Shown here piece after piece: positions 23,618 to 31,988 of a stretch of DNA of 39,254 nt. Position numbers and translations under genes: made by a program. Where the stretch lies: NCBI GenBank assembly GCA_020425125.1, contig JAGQRV010000051.1:1-39254 (forward strand). The letters are read 5' to 3'. Source of the stretch: Paracoccaceae bacterium (GTDB taxonomy: Bacteria > Pseudomonadota > Alphaproteobacteria > Rhodobacterales > Rhodobacteraceae). The first letter of the stretch is position 1; the number at the start of each line of letters is the position of its first letter. The notes below the pieces were generated by a model that was not told where the DNA came from, did no database searches, and saw nothing but the letters and a program-made list of their open reading frames with translations.

Positions 23618-24106
23618 TCAGTCGAGCCCGAGACGCTGCGCGATCTCTGCCGCCAGTTCACGCTCCGCAGCCGACGACCCGGCAATTTCCCGCCCGTCGA
23701 GATCCGCAAGCACGGCGCCGATCCCGTCCTCCACCGGCGAGAAGAAGCGGTTCTCCCGCGTGGCCAGCACGAAACACCGGCGCCCGTCGAGGCGGCGCAG
23801 CTCGCCCAGGAAATGCATCTGGCGGCCGGTCTCGCCATCGACGACAACAACGCGGTTGTTCGGGCTCACGCGGATATAGGGCTTCGGCGCCGTCTCGGCG
23901 CGGCCCGCTCCCAGGTCATGGATCATCAGCCCTGCGGGCACCGGTTTCTTCCGGCGTTCGGCATCCGCGGCCCGCGCCCTGGAATAGCCGCCGCCGCTGA
24001 TCTGGTCGGCAAGGCGTTCGATGGTCTGGCGGTTTTCCCCGATCAGACGCTGCGCCCCCTCGTCCTGCGGTCTCGGCGATCCGCTTCTCGAAAAGATGTC
24101 GACCAC
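23618..24106 (-). CDS. Hypothetical protein upstream of the sigma-54 activator
   Basis: A 162-residue soluble protein with no family I recognise. The N-terminal third is charged and probably helical; the middle part (KPYIRVSPNNRVVVVDGETG onward) looks like a run of beta strands; the end is helical and acidic. The start is a GTG at 24106 with GGAGGGAGAG upstream. It lies 89 bp before the activator gene on the same strand and may be cotranscribed, so it may take part in sensing. Function unknown. Confidence 0.6.
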   Translation of the reverse strand: MVDIFSRSGSPRPQDEGAQRLIGENRQTIERLADQISGGGYSRARAADAERRKKPVPAGLMIHDLGAGRAETAPKPYIRVSPNNRVVVVDGETGRQMHFLGELRRLDGRRCFVLATRENRFFSPVEDGIGAVLADLDGREIAGSSAAERELAAEIAQRLGLD

Positions 24107-24670
24107 TGGTTCTCTCCCTCCTGCGCCGGCGCAGGCTCTACCGGTTCGGTCTGTTCTGGCTCAAAGGCTCGGCACGCGTTGGTCGTGCCCGTTCCGCTCC
24201 TCCGATTGTCGGCGATCTGTGCGCGCCGTTTCGAAACGTGCCCGTTTGCTTATCCGTTGACGCGCATTCTGCACATGATTCGTCCGTCGTGGGAACTCTA
24301 CTCTCTTCCAGGCCCGGTTGGGAGGTATCTACTACGCTGTTCTGCCGCTCAATGTCGCTTGGCGCGACGCGCTGCACAGTCCCCAAATCGTGATCGCCGG
24401 CCGCGACGCAGCGGGGCGGAAATCGCGTCTCCGGGCGGATTTCCCATCTTGTCCCCGGCAGAAGCGGCAGGCCCTGCCGCAGCCAATGCGCTTGGAGGCG
24501 GCCGGCTTTGCCCCTAGGCTGACCCCGCAGCCCGCAGGGAACAGCATGCGACGCGAGTTTGCAGATCAGCACCATCCGCCGGGTCGCCGTGCGGCCTGGC
24601 CCTTGCCGCGCTGCAGGCAAATCGCGACCGTGGCTTCTCCGGTCGTGCCGGCAGCCCTGGGGGCGTCGCC
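24107..24670. other. 564-bp divergent intergenic region
   Basis: It lies between the leftward activator unit and the rightward kinase gene. I see an inverted repeat GGAAATC/GATTTCC with a 13-base loop at 24418-24444, and a GGCACG/CGTGCC dyad at 24171-24189. The dyad carries a weak -24-like element on the minus strand (see rejected items). No supportable gene; open frames here have no coding character. Confidence 0.35.
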
Positions 24671-25513
24671 GTGGCCCGCATCCTGATCCTGTCAAGCTGG
24701 GTGGCCGCAGGCCATGTCGGGCTCTGTGCCGCCGCCCCGGCATTGCAGGCACTCGGCCACTCCGTCAGCCAGTTGCCGATGACGCTGCTCTCGAACCATC
24801 CGGGCTGGTTCCGGACGGCCGGTCGGGCCGTGCCGCCGGACGACATCGCGGCGATGATCGACGCGCTGGACGCGAACGGGTGGCTCCATCGCCACGATGC
24901 CCTGCTCACCGGGTACCTGCCGACCGAAGAGCATGTCCTCCTCGCCGCCCGCCTGATCGACCGGCTCCGCGCTTGCGGGACGGCGCCGCGCATCGTCGTC
25001 GATCCGGTGCTGGGCGACGCCCCCGACGGGCTCTATCTGCCGGAAACGGTGGCCGACGCGGTGCGGCGCACCCTGCTGCCCCGCGCCGATATCCTCACCC
25101 CGAACGCCTTCGAGCTCGGCTGGCTGAGCCGACGGCCCGTCGCCACGCTGGCCCAGGCGCAGGCTGCGGCAGCGGCGCTGGCGAGCGTCGGTCCGCAGAT
25201 CCTCGTCACCTCGCCGCCGGTCGACGCACATACGACCGGCCTGCTCGCATTCGGCGACGGCGCCCCTCGACTGTTCCGCACCGCCCGGCGCGCCCCGGTG
25301 CCGCATGGCACCGGCGACGTCTTCGCCGGCTTCGTCGCTGCCGGTCTGCCGCCCGGCACCGCGCTCGGCCATCTCCAGACGCTGATCGGGGCGAGCCTCG
25401 GCGCCGCGCATCTGCGGATTGCAGAAGCCGCCGCGCTCTGGACCGCCGCGCCGCCGCTGCCCGCTGACATCCTGCCCACCACCTGCGAGACGCCACCGCT
25501 TGAGGAGACCTGA
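24671..25513 (+). CDS. Pyridoxal kinase-like (PdxK/PdxY family) protein
   Basis: A 280-residue ribokinase-fold kinase. It matches PdxY in SSWVAAGHVG at the start, LLSNHPGW near residue 40, LLTGYL near 80, VVDPVLGD near 110 and LTPNAFEL near 140. The catalytic-base motif HGTGDVFAGF is near residue 213. It should phosphorylate pyridoxal or a related alcohol with ATP. The gene starts with GTG at 24671 and a weak ribosome site. Its stop is three bases before the ATG of the TIM-barrel/MGS fusion, so the two are coupled. This makes a pathway-specific substrate (a small hydroxy-aldehyde or vitamin-like alcohol) as likely as vitamin B6 salvage. Confidence 0.82.
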   Translation: MARILILSSWVAAGHVGLCAAAPALQALGHSVSQLPMTLLSNHPGWFRTAGRAVPPDDIAAMIDALDANGWLHRHDALLTGYLPTEEHVLLAARLIDRLRACGTAPRIVVDPVLGDAPDGLYLPETVADAVRRTLLPRADILTPNAFELGWLSRRPVATLAQAQAAAAALASVGPQILVTSPPVDAHTTGLLAFGDGAPRLFRTARRAPVPHGTGDVFAGFVAAGLPPGTALGHLQTLIGASLGAAHLRIAEAAALWTAAPPLPADILPTTCETPPLEET

Positions 25514-25516
25514 GCC

Positions 25517-26587
25517 ATGGCCTTCGACTTCATCCTGATGCTCACCGCCGAAGACCGCACCATTCCGGATGCCCGCGCCCGCCTCGACGAAGCGCTCGAC
25601 GGCGGCGCCCGGCATATCGGGTTCAAGGATGTAGGCCTGCCGCTTGGCGAGTTGCGCGGGCTGGCCGACGCGATCCGCGCCGCCGGCGGGCGGTCCTATC
25701 TCGAAGTGGTCAGCCTCGACGCGGACAGCGAACTCGCCTCGGCGCGGGCGGCGGTCGCGCTGGACGTGGACTGCCTGCTCGGCGGCACCCGCGCGGCGGA
25801 GGTGACCGAGATCACCCGCCACCATCCGATCCGCTACTATCCCTTCCCGGGCCGGATCACCGGGCATCCGAGCGTCCTCGAGGGCAGCGAGGCCGAGATC
25901 GCGGGCTCGGCCCGCGCGCTGGCCGATCTGGAGCATGTCCACGGGCTCGACCTTCTCGCCTACCGTCACGCAGGCGACGTCCCAAGCCTGATGCAGGCGG
26001 TCTGCGCCGCCGTCGCCAAGCCGGTCATCGTGGCGGGCAGCATCGACCGCGAGGCGCGGATCACCGCCACCGCCGAAGCCGGGGCGGCCGGGTTCACGGT
26101 GGGCACGGCGGCACTTGCGGGCGTCTTCCCGGCCGAGACGCGGGGCTTCATCGACCAGGTGCGCAGCATCCTTGCGATGACCGCCCGGGCCCGCGACCGG
26201 GCCACCGCGCCGCGCCGGCTGGCGCTCGTCGCCCACGACACCCGCAAGGCGCATCTGCGGGCCTGGGTGCTGCGCCATGCGAAGGCGCTCGCCGGGCACC
26301 GGCTGGTCTGCACCGGCGGCACCGGGCGGATGGTCGCCGACGCCGTGCCCGCGCTGGCGGTCGAGCGGCTCCAGCGCGGCGGCCGCGGCGGCGACCAGCA
26401 GCTCGGCGCGCTGATCGCGACGGGCGAGCTCGACGCGGTGATCTTCTTCGCCGACCCGACGATCCCCCATGGTGGCGACGTGGATCTGCAGGCCCTGACC
26501 CGCCTGGCCGTCCTCCACGACACCCCGATCGCGCTCAGCGGCGCCGCCGCCGACATGGTGGTCAAGGCGCTGATGGCCCGGCCCTGA
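25517..26587 (+). CDS. Fusion of a TIM-barrel protein with a methylglyoxal-synthase-like domain
   Basis: A 356-residue protein with two parts. Residues 1-225 look like a phosphate-binding TIM barrel: alternating strands and helices end in IVAGSIDREARITATAEAGA and GFTVGTAAL, like the phosphate loops of HisA/TrpC-type barrels; I cannot name its reaction. Residues 234-356 resemble MgsA, with VAHDTRK (H240, D241, K244), CTGGTG, GGDQQLGALI (D293, the catalytic Asp71 equivalent), FFADP, and PHGGDV (H318, D321). MgsA turns dihydroxyacetone phosphate into methylglyoxal and phosphate. Phosphate-site residues differ: MgsA Thr47 is Gly268, Ser65 is Arg287, and the C-terminal Arg150 region is missing. 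A different substrate, or no activity, is possible. Confidence 0.8.
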   Translation: MAFDFILMLTAEDRTIPDARARLDEALDGGARHIGFKDVGLPLGELRGLADAIRAAGGRSYLEVVSLDADSELASARAAVALDVDCLLGGTRAAEVTEITRHHPIRYYPFPGRITGHPSVLEGSEAEIAGSARALADLEHVHGLDLLAYRHAGDVPSLMQAVCAAVAKPVIVAGSIDREARITATAEAGAAGFTVGTAALAGVFPAETRGFIDQVRSILAMTARARDRATAPRRLALVAHDTRKAHLRAWVLRHAKALAGHRLVCTGGTGRMVADAVPALAVERLQRGGRGGDQQLGALIATGELDAVIFFADPTIPHGGDVDLQALTRLAVLHDTPIALSGAAADMVVKALMARP

Positions 26588-26604
26588 CCGGCGCCCCGCC
26601 CCCG

Positions 26605-27270
26605 TTACCGCGGACGGATGCCGCTCAGGAACACCTCGAGCGCCAGATCGAAGCGCCGCTCCAGCGCGGCCTCGTCCGGCACCCGGTCGGGCGCAAGCAG
26701 CGCTTCCAGCGGCGAGGGGCGCGCCATGTCCAGAAGCAGCGCCGCCAGCGCACCGGTGTCCGAGGCGACGATCTCTCCCGCCGCGGCGGCCCGGTCGAGT
26801 TCGGCGCGGATGGTCTGCCCGGGCTCGATGCACGCGCTCTCGACCAGCCGCGCGCCCAGTTCGGGCCGGTCCGGCACTTCAGCCACGATGGCCCTGAGAA
26901 GGCTCAGCGGCAGGTGCAGGCCGGGCCCGCCCGGCGCCGGCTGCAGAAGCGCCCTGAGCCGCGCCTCGACCGGGGCACCGTCCATCTCCTGCCCCAGCGG
27001 GCGCAGATGTTCGGCCTTCAGCCGCTCCAGATAGGCCACGAACAGCGCCGTCCGGTCGGCGAAGATCGCATAGAGCGTGCGCTTCGACATCCCGGCATGG
27101 CGCGCCACCTCGTTCATGCTGAGCCCGTCCATCCCGGATCGCGCATAGATCGCATCGAGCGAATCGAGCACCTGCCGCCGCCGCTCCGCCTCGGTCGCGC
27201 TCGACGGCCGGCCGCGGCGCACGGGATGCCGTGCGCTGCAGCAGGGATCGTGATCTTCGCCTTCGCTCAT
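26605..27270 (-). CDS. TetR-family repressor of the RND pump
   Basis: A 221-residue regulator. The N-terminal helix-turn-helix is LSMNEVARHAGMSKRTLYAIF near residues 50-70, followed by a helical ligand domain rich in Leu, Arg and Ala. It is divergent from an RND efflux pair with a perfect 19-bp palindrome between them, so it should repress the pump and itself. The start is uncertain: ATG at 27270 is used, but in-frame ATGs at 27318 and 27327 exist, the latter with AGAGG 13 bases upstream. The stop is 17 bp from the convergent fusion gene. Confidence 0.88.
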   Translation of the reverse strand: MSEGEDHDPCCSARHPVRRGRPSSATEAERRRQVLDSLDAIYARSGMDGLSMNEVARHAGMSKRTLYAIFADRTALFVAYLERLKAEHLRPLGQEMDGAPVEARLRALLQPAPGGPGLHLPLSLLRAIVAEVPDRPELGARLVESACIEPGQTIRAELDRAAAAGEIVASDTGALAALLLDMARPSPLEALLAPDRVPDEAALERRFDLALEVFLSGIRPR

Positions 27271-27384
27271 GCCGGCCAGACAGGCATCGCGACCGCGCTC
27301 CTCTCCCGATCCGGACATTCGCGTCATGGGGTTGCCGGAACCTCTTGCATCGGCGCGAATGCCGGGATTAAGAAACCGCAGGGT

Positions 27385-27414
27385 TTTATATTTGTTTCGG
27401 GGACGTCTTGGCAA
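27385..27414 (-). promoter_or_regulatory. Likely sigma-70-type promoter of the tetR gene
   Basis: On the minus strand TTGCCA (27414-27409) and TATAAA (27390-27385) stand 18 bp apart. The -35 box lies inside the palindrome at 27402-27420, so bound TetR would block it. Confidence 0.5.
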
Positions 27415-27420
27415 GACGTC
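27402..27420. promoter_or_regulatory. TetR operator palindrome
   Basis: GACGTCTTG, centre G, CAAGACGTC: a perfect 9+1+9 palindrome in the tetR/RND intergenic region, 23 bp before the start codon of the adaptor gene. Size and place are typical of a TetR operator. Confidence 0.75.
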
Positions 27421-27442
27421 TGTCCGGAAGGAGCATTGACCG

Positions 27443-28627
27443 ATGACGACCCGAATCCTCTGCGCAATCGCGCTTCTCGCGTCCGGACTGCTGCTTCTGG
27501 GCCTGGCGGGTCCGGCCGCCGCGCAGCAGCCCGGCCAGGGCGCGCCGATGGCCGTCACCGTGGTCACGCTCCAGCCGCAGACGATCACCCTGACCACCAC
27601 CCTGCCCGGCCGCGTCGCCGCCTCGGCCGAGGCCGAGGTGCGCCCCCAGGTCAACGGCATCATCCTCGACCGGCTGTTCAAGGAAGGCGCCCACGTGGAT
27701 GCGGGCGATCCGCTCTACGAAATCGACCCGGCGACCTACAAGGCGGCGGTGGCGCAGGCGCGCGCCGCGGTCCAGCAGGCGCAGGTCCAGTACGACAATG
27801 CCGTGACCGAGGCCCAGCGCCTGAACGAACTGCAATCGCGCAAGGTCGCCAGCCAGCAGGCGCTCGACAATGCCCAGGCGACCCGTGACGCTGCTGCGGC
27901 GGCGATGCAGGTGGCCGAGGCGCAGCTGAGTCAGGCGCAGATCGACCTCGACCGCACCACCATCCGCGCCCGGCTCTCGGGCGAAATCGGCCTGTCGCAG
28001 ACCAGTCCCGGCGCGCTGGTCACCGCAAGCCAGGCCGATCCGCTGGCGGTGATCCGCAAGCTCGACCCGGTCTATGTCGACGTCACCCAGTCGGCCGCCG
28101 ATCTCCTGCGCTGGCGCCGCGGGCAGAGCGCCGAGGTTGCGGCCGATGCCGACAAGCAGGTCGAACTGATCCTTGCCGACGGGTCGACCTTCGACCACAA
28201 GGGCACCCTGACCGCGGCCGAACCCCATGTGGACCCGCAGACCGGCGTGGTCACGCTCCGGATGGAATTCGCCAACCCCGACCAGCTTCTGCTGCCCGGC
28301 ATGTATGTCCAGGTGAAGATGCCCACGGTCGCCGCGCACGACATCTTCCTCGCGCCGATGGAAGCGGTGGTGCGCGACCGCCGCGGCCGCCCGGTCGCCT
28401 GGGTGGTCAACAAGGACAACGTCGTCGAGGAGCGCCAGCTCACCGTGCTGCAGGATCACGGCAACGACTGGGTGGTCAGCCAGGGGCTCGAACCCGGCGA
28501 CCGCATGGTCGTCGCCGGCTTCCAGAAGACCGCCCCCGGCGCCACGGTGAAGCCCGAGGATCTCCAGGCCGCGGCTGCGCCCGCCGCCGATGGATCCGCC
28601 CCCGCAGCCGCTGCCCCGGCACAGTAG
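27443..28627 (+). CDS. RND efflux periplasmic adaptor (MexA/AcrA family)
   Basis: A 394-residue membrane fusion protein. A signal peptide spans residues 1-28 with cleavage likely after PAAA; there is no lipobox Cys, so it is not a lipoprotein. The lipoyl half-motif GRVAASAEAEVRPQVNGII, the Ala/Gln-rich coiled-coil hairpin (about 95-165), the second lipoyl half LSGEIGLSQTSPGALV, and the beta-barrel part are in normal order. The C-terminal tail is Ala/Pro-rich. AAGGAG precedes the ATG at 27443. The pump gene follows 23 bp later; no outer-membrane channel gene is present, so a TolC-type partner must be elsewhere. Confidence 0.93.
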   Translation: MTTRILCAIALLASGLLLLGLAGPAAAQQPGQGAPMAVTVVTLQPQTITLTTTLPGRVAASAEAEVRPQVNGIILDRLFKEGAHVDAGDPLYEIDPATYKAAVAQARAAVQQAQVQYDNAVTEAQRLNELQSRKVASQQALDNAQATRDAAAAAMQVAEAQLSQAQIDLDRTTIRARLSGEIGLSQTSPGALVTASQADPLAVIRKLDPVYVDVTQSAADLLRWRRGQSAEVAADADKQVELILADGSTFDHKGTLTAAEPHVDPQTGVVTLRMEFANPDQLLLPGMYVQVKMPTVAAHDIFLAPMEAVVRDRRGRPVAWVVNKDNVVEERQLTVLQDHGNDWVVSQGLEPGDRMVVAGFQKTAPGATVKPEDLQAAAAPAADGSAPAAAAPAQ

Positions 28628-28650
28628 CCCGAAGCGCCAGGAGCCGTCCG

Positions 28651-31600
28651 ATGGCCCGTTTCTTCATCGACCGCCCGGTCTTCGCCTGGGTCATCGCCAT
28701 CCTGATCATGGGGATCGGGATCCTGGCGATCCGCACCTTGCCGATCTCGCAATATCCCCAGATCGCGCCGCCGGAAGTGTCGATCTCGGCCACCTATCCG
28801 GGCGCCTCGGCCGAGACGCTGGCCAATACCGTCACCCAGGTCATCGAGCAGCAGATGACCGGACTCGACGGGCTCAGATACATCACGTCGAGCGCCACCT
28901 CGGACGGGCGCACCCAGGTCACGCTGACCTTCCGCACCGGCACCGATCCCGACATCGCCCAGGTCCAGGTGCAGAACAAGCTCTCGCAGGCGACGCCGCT
29001 GCTGCCGGAAGCGGTGCAGCGCCAGGGCGTCACGGTCGAGAAATCCTCGGCCGGGTTCCTGATGGTGATCGGCCTGATCTCGCCCAACGGGGAATTCGAG
29101 CAGGTCGACCTCGCCGACTACCTCGTCACCAACATGGTCGACGATTTCAGCCGGATCGAGGGCGTCGGCAGCATCCGCGTCTTCGGCGGCCAGTACGCGA
29201 TGCGGATCTGGCTCGACCCCGACAAGCTCGCCGCCTACGAGCTGGCACCGTCGGACGTGATCAAGGCGGTTTCCGAGGAGAACGCCCAGATTTCCGCCGG
29301 CGCCTTCGGCACCCGCCCCACCGTCGAGGGCCAGCAGCTCAACGCCACGATCACCGCCCAGTCGCTGCTCAGGACGCCCGAGGATTTCCGCCAGATCGTG
29401 CTGACGGCCAAGACCGACGGCGCGCTGGTGCTGCTCGGCGACGTCGCCGAGGTCGAGATCGGCGCCGAGAACTACGCCACGATCAGCCGCTACAACGGCC
29501 AGCCCGCCACCGGCATGGCGATCAGCCTCGCCACCGGCGCCAACGCGCTCGACACCGCGGCGCGGGTCAAGGACCGGCTGGCGGAATACGCCAAGTTCTT
29601 TCCCGAGGGGATGGACTACGTCGTCCCCTACGACACCACGCCCTTCGTGAAGATCTCGATCGAGGAGGTGGTGAAGACCCTGTTCGAGGCGATCGTGCTC
29701 GTCTTCCTGGTGATGCTGCTCTTCCTGCAGAACTTCCGGGCGACGCTGATCCCGACACTGGCGGTGCCGGTCGTGCTGCTCGGCACGTTCGGCATCCTCG
29801 CCGTTGCCGGCTTCACCATCAACACGCTGACCATGCTCGCCATGGTCCTCGCCATCGGCCTCCTCGTCGACGACGCCATCGTCGTCGTCGAGAATGTCGA
29901 GCGGATCATGGAGGAGGAAGGGCTCGAACCGCACGAGGCGACGCGCAAGTCGATGGACCAGATCACCGGCGCGCTGATCGGCATCGCCATGGTGCTCTCG
30001 GCGGTGTTCGTGCCGATGGCGTTCTTCGGCGGCTCCACCGGCGTGATCTACCAGCAATTCGCGATCACCATCGTCTCGGCCATGGCGCTGTCGGTCGTGG
30101 TGGCGCTGACGCTCACCCCGGCGCTCTGCGCGACGCTGCTGAAGCGGCCCAGCCACGACAAGAAGCGCGGCATCTTCGGCCTCTTCAACCGCGGCTTCGA
30201 CGGCGTCCAGCACGGTTATGCCGGGACGGTCGGCTGGCTGGTCAACCGCCCGTTCCGGATCTTCCTGATCTATCTCGCGCTCGCCGCGGGCATGGCCTAC
30301 ATGTTCGAACGCACCCCGACGGGCTTCCTGCCGGACGAGGATCAGGGCATCCTCTTCACCCTGATCCAGGCCCCGACCGGCGCCACCGCCGACCGCACCC
30401 TGGCCGTGGTCGAGCAGGTCGAGAACCATTTCCTGCAGGGCGAATCCCAGTCCGTCGCCTCGGTCTTCGGGGTGGTCGGCTTCAGCTTCGGCGGCAGCGG
30501 CCAGAACATGGGCATCGTCTTCGTCAAGCTGAAGGACTGGTCCGAACGCACCGGCCCCGGCCAGAGCGCCCAGGCCATCGCCGGCCGCGCCTTCGGGCAG
30601 TTCATGGGGATCCAGGACGCGATGGCCTTCCCGATCGTGCCGCCCGCGGTGATCGAACTGGGCAACGTGTCGGGTTTCGACTTCTATCTCCAGGCCCGCG
30701 GCGGGCAGAGCCACGAACAGCTGCTTCTCTCCCGCAACCAGGTCCTCGGCGGCGCGGCGCAAAGTCCGCTGATCGCCTCGGCACGGCCGAGCGGGCTCGA
30801 GGACGCGGCGCAGTACAATCTCGACATCGACTGGCGCAAGGCCGGCGCGATGGGGGTTTCGGCGACCGATGTGGGCAACCTGCTGTCGATCGCCTGGGCC
30901 GGCCGCTACGTCAACGACTTCATCGACCAGGGCCGGATCAAGAAGGTCTATGTCCAGGGCCAGGCCGACGCCCGCGCCACGCCGTCGGACATCGAGAAAT
31001 GGCGCGTGCGCAACAGCTCCGGCGGGCTGGTGCCCTTCGCCAATTTCTCGGTCGGCAACTGGACCTACGGGCCGCAGGGACTCTACCGCTACAACGGCGT
31101 GCCGGCGATGCAGATCCAGGGCTCGCCCGCGCCGGGCACGACGACCGGACAGGCGATGGCCGAGATGCAGAACATCGTCAGCCAGATGGAGGGCAACTAC
31201 AATCTGGCCTGGACCGGCCTGTCGCTCGAAGAGATCGAATCCGGCAACCAGGCGCCGCTCCTCTACGCGCTGTCTCTGGCCGCGGTGTTCCTATCGCTCG
31301 CCGCGCTCTATGAAAGCTGGTCGATCCCCTTCGCGGTGATGCTGGCGATGCCGATCGGCGTGCTCGGCGCGCTGGCCGGCGCCTGGCTGGGCGGATTCGA
31401 GAACGGCGTCTTCTTTCAGGTGGGCCTTCTGACCGTGATCGGCCTGACCGGCAAGAACGCGATCCTGATCGTGGAGTTCGCGCGCGACCGCCACGCCGCC
31501 GGCGAACGGGTGGTGGATGCCGTCCGCGAAGCCGCGCGGCAGCGCTTCCGGCCCATCATCATGACTTCCATGGCGTTCTCGCTGGGGGTCCTGCCGCTGG

Positions 31601-31797
31601 TGATCAGCACCGGCGCCGGATCGGGCGGGCGCAACGCGATCGGCGCGGGCGTCCTGGGCGGGACGATCTCGGCCACCGTGCTGGGCATCCTCTTCGTGCC
31701 GCTCTTCTTCGTCATCGTCACCCGGATGTTCCGGCGCACCGGCGCGCTGCGGTCCGCGCCGGCGGTCAAGGATACCGGCACCTCCGCGACCGGCTGA
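28651..31797 (+). CDS. RND efflux inner-membrane transporter (MexB/AcrB, HAE1 type)
   Basis: A 1048-residue pump, the usual length. It starts with the family's MARFFIDRPVFAWVIAI. The proton-relay pair is in LLVDDAIVVVENVER (about residue 407) and the partner Lys in TGKNAILIVEFARD (about 940). Twelve membrane segments and two large periplasmic loops fit. The C-terminal PLFFVIVTRMFRR is typical. It should export hydrophobic drugs or solvents by proton antiport, with the adaptor encoded just upstream; solvent tolerance would suit an alkane-oxidising cell, but that is inference. GGAG precedes the ATG at 28651. Confidence 0.95.
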   Translation: MARFFIDRPVFAWVIAILIMGIGILAIRTLPISQYPQIAPPEVSISATYPGASAETLANTVTQVIEQQMTGLDGLRYITSSATSDGRTQVTLTFRTGTDPDIAQVQVQNKLSQATPLLPEAVQRQGVTVEKSSAGFLMVIGLISPNGEFEQVDLADYLVTNMVDDFSRIEGVGSIRVFGGQYAMRIWLDPDKLAAYELAPSDVIKAVSEENAQISAGAFGTRPTVEGQQLNATITAQSLLRTPEDFRQIVLTAKTDGALVLLGDVAEVEIGAENYATISRYNGQPATGMAISLATGANALDTAARVKDRLAEYAKFFPEGMDYVVPYDTTPFVKISIEEVVKTLFEAIVLVFLVMLLFLQNFRATLIPTLAVPVVLLGTFGILAVAGFTINTLTMLAMVLAIGLLVDDAIVVVENVERIMEEEGLEPHEATRKSMDQITGALIGIAMVLSAVFVPMAFFGGSTGVIYQQFAITIVSAMALSVVVALTLTPALCATLLKRPSHDKKRGIFGLFNRGFDGVQHGYAGTVGWLVNRPFRIFLIYLALAAGMAYMFERTPTGFLPDEDQGILFTLIQAPTGATADRTLAVVEQVENHFLQGESQSVASVFGVVGFSFGGSGQNMGIVFVKLKDWSERTGPGQSAQAIAGRAFGQFMGIQDAMAFPIVPPAVIELGNVSGFDFYLQARGGQSHEQLLLSRNQVLGGAAQSPLIASARPSGLEDAAQYNLDIDWRKAGAMGVSATDVGNLLSIAWAGRYVNDFIDQGRIKKVYVQGQADARATPSDIEKWRVRNSSGGLVPFANFSVGNWTYGPQGLYRYNGVPAMQIQGSPAPGTTTGQAMAEMQNIVSQMEGNYNLAWTGLSLEEIESGNQAPLLYALSLAAVFLSLAALYESWSIPFAVMLAMPIGVLGALAGAWLGGFENGVFFQVGLLTVIGLTGKNAILIVEFARDRHAAGERVVDAVREAARQRFRPIIMTSMAFSLGVLPLVISTGAGSGGRNAIGAGVLGGTISATVLGILFVPLFFVIVTRMFRRTGALRSAPAVKDTGTSATG

Positions 31798-31857
31798 GAC
31801 GCACAAGACGCACAGACCAAGCGCCCGGCCCACCCGGCAGAGCGGCGCCGATCCGGC

Positions 31858-31869
31858 CCCCGGCCGGGG
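31858..31869 (+). terminator. Short GC palindrome after the RND operon
   Basis: CCCCGGCCGGGG, 60 bp past the pump stop, is a short dyad without T-run. A 9-bp tandem repeat AGACGCACA (31797-31814) also occurs here. The rest of the 191-bp gap shows nothing. Confidence 0.25.
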
Positions 31870-31988
31870 CGAGCCGCTTTACCGGACTCGACCGAAGGTG
31901 TATCCGCACGGGCGGGGCGAGCGCAGCGCCCGGCGCGCCGGCTGGCGGAGCGCAGATCGCGAGGCCCGCGGCGCGGGCGGGAAGCGGA

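Noticed and set aside
24176-24190. GGGCACGACCAACGC on the minus strand, a -24/-12-like element before the activator unit
   Set aside because: Spacing is right but the -12 part is ACGC instead of TTGC; it may also simply be the arms of a GGCACG/CGTGCC dyad. Too weak to list.
24318-24686. A 122-codon frame in the divergent gap before the kinase gene
   Set aside because: No ribosome site of note, overlaps the kinase start, and composition is not protein-like.
28456-30762. A 768-codon minus-strand frame opposite the RND pump
   Set aside because: Its product is a monotonous Asp/His/Glu/Arg/Gly mix, the mirror of GC-rich codons; the plus-strand pump is certain.
31797-31814. Tandem AGACGCACA repeat after the pump gene
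   Set aside because: Only two 9-bp units; not enough to call a repeat element.
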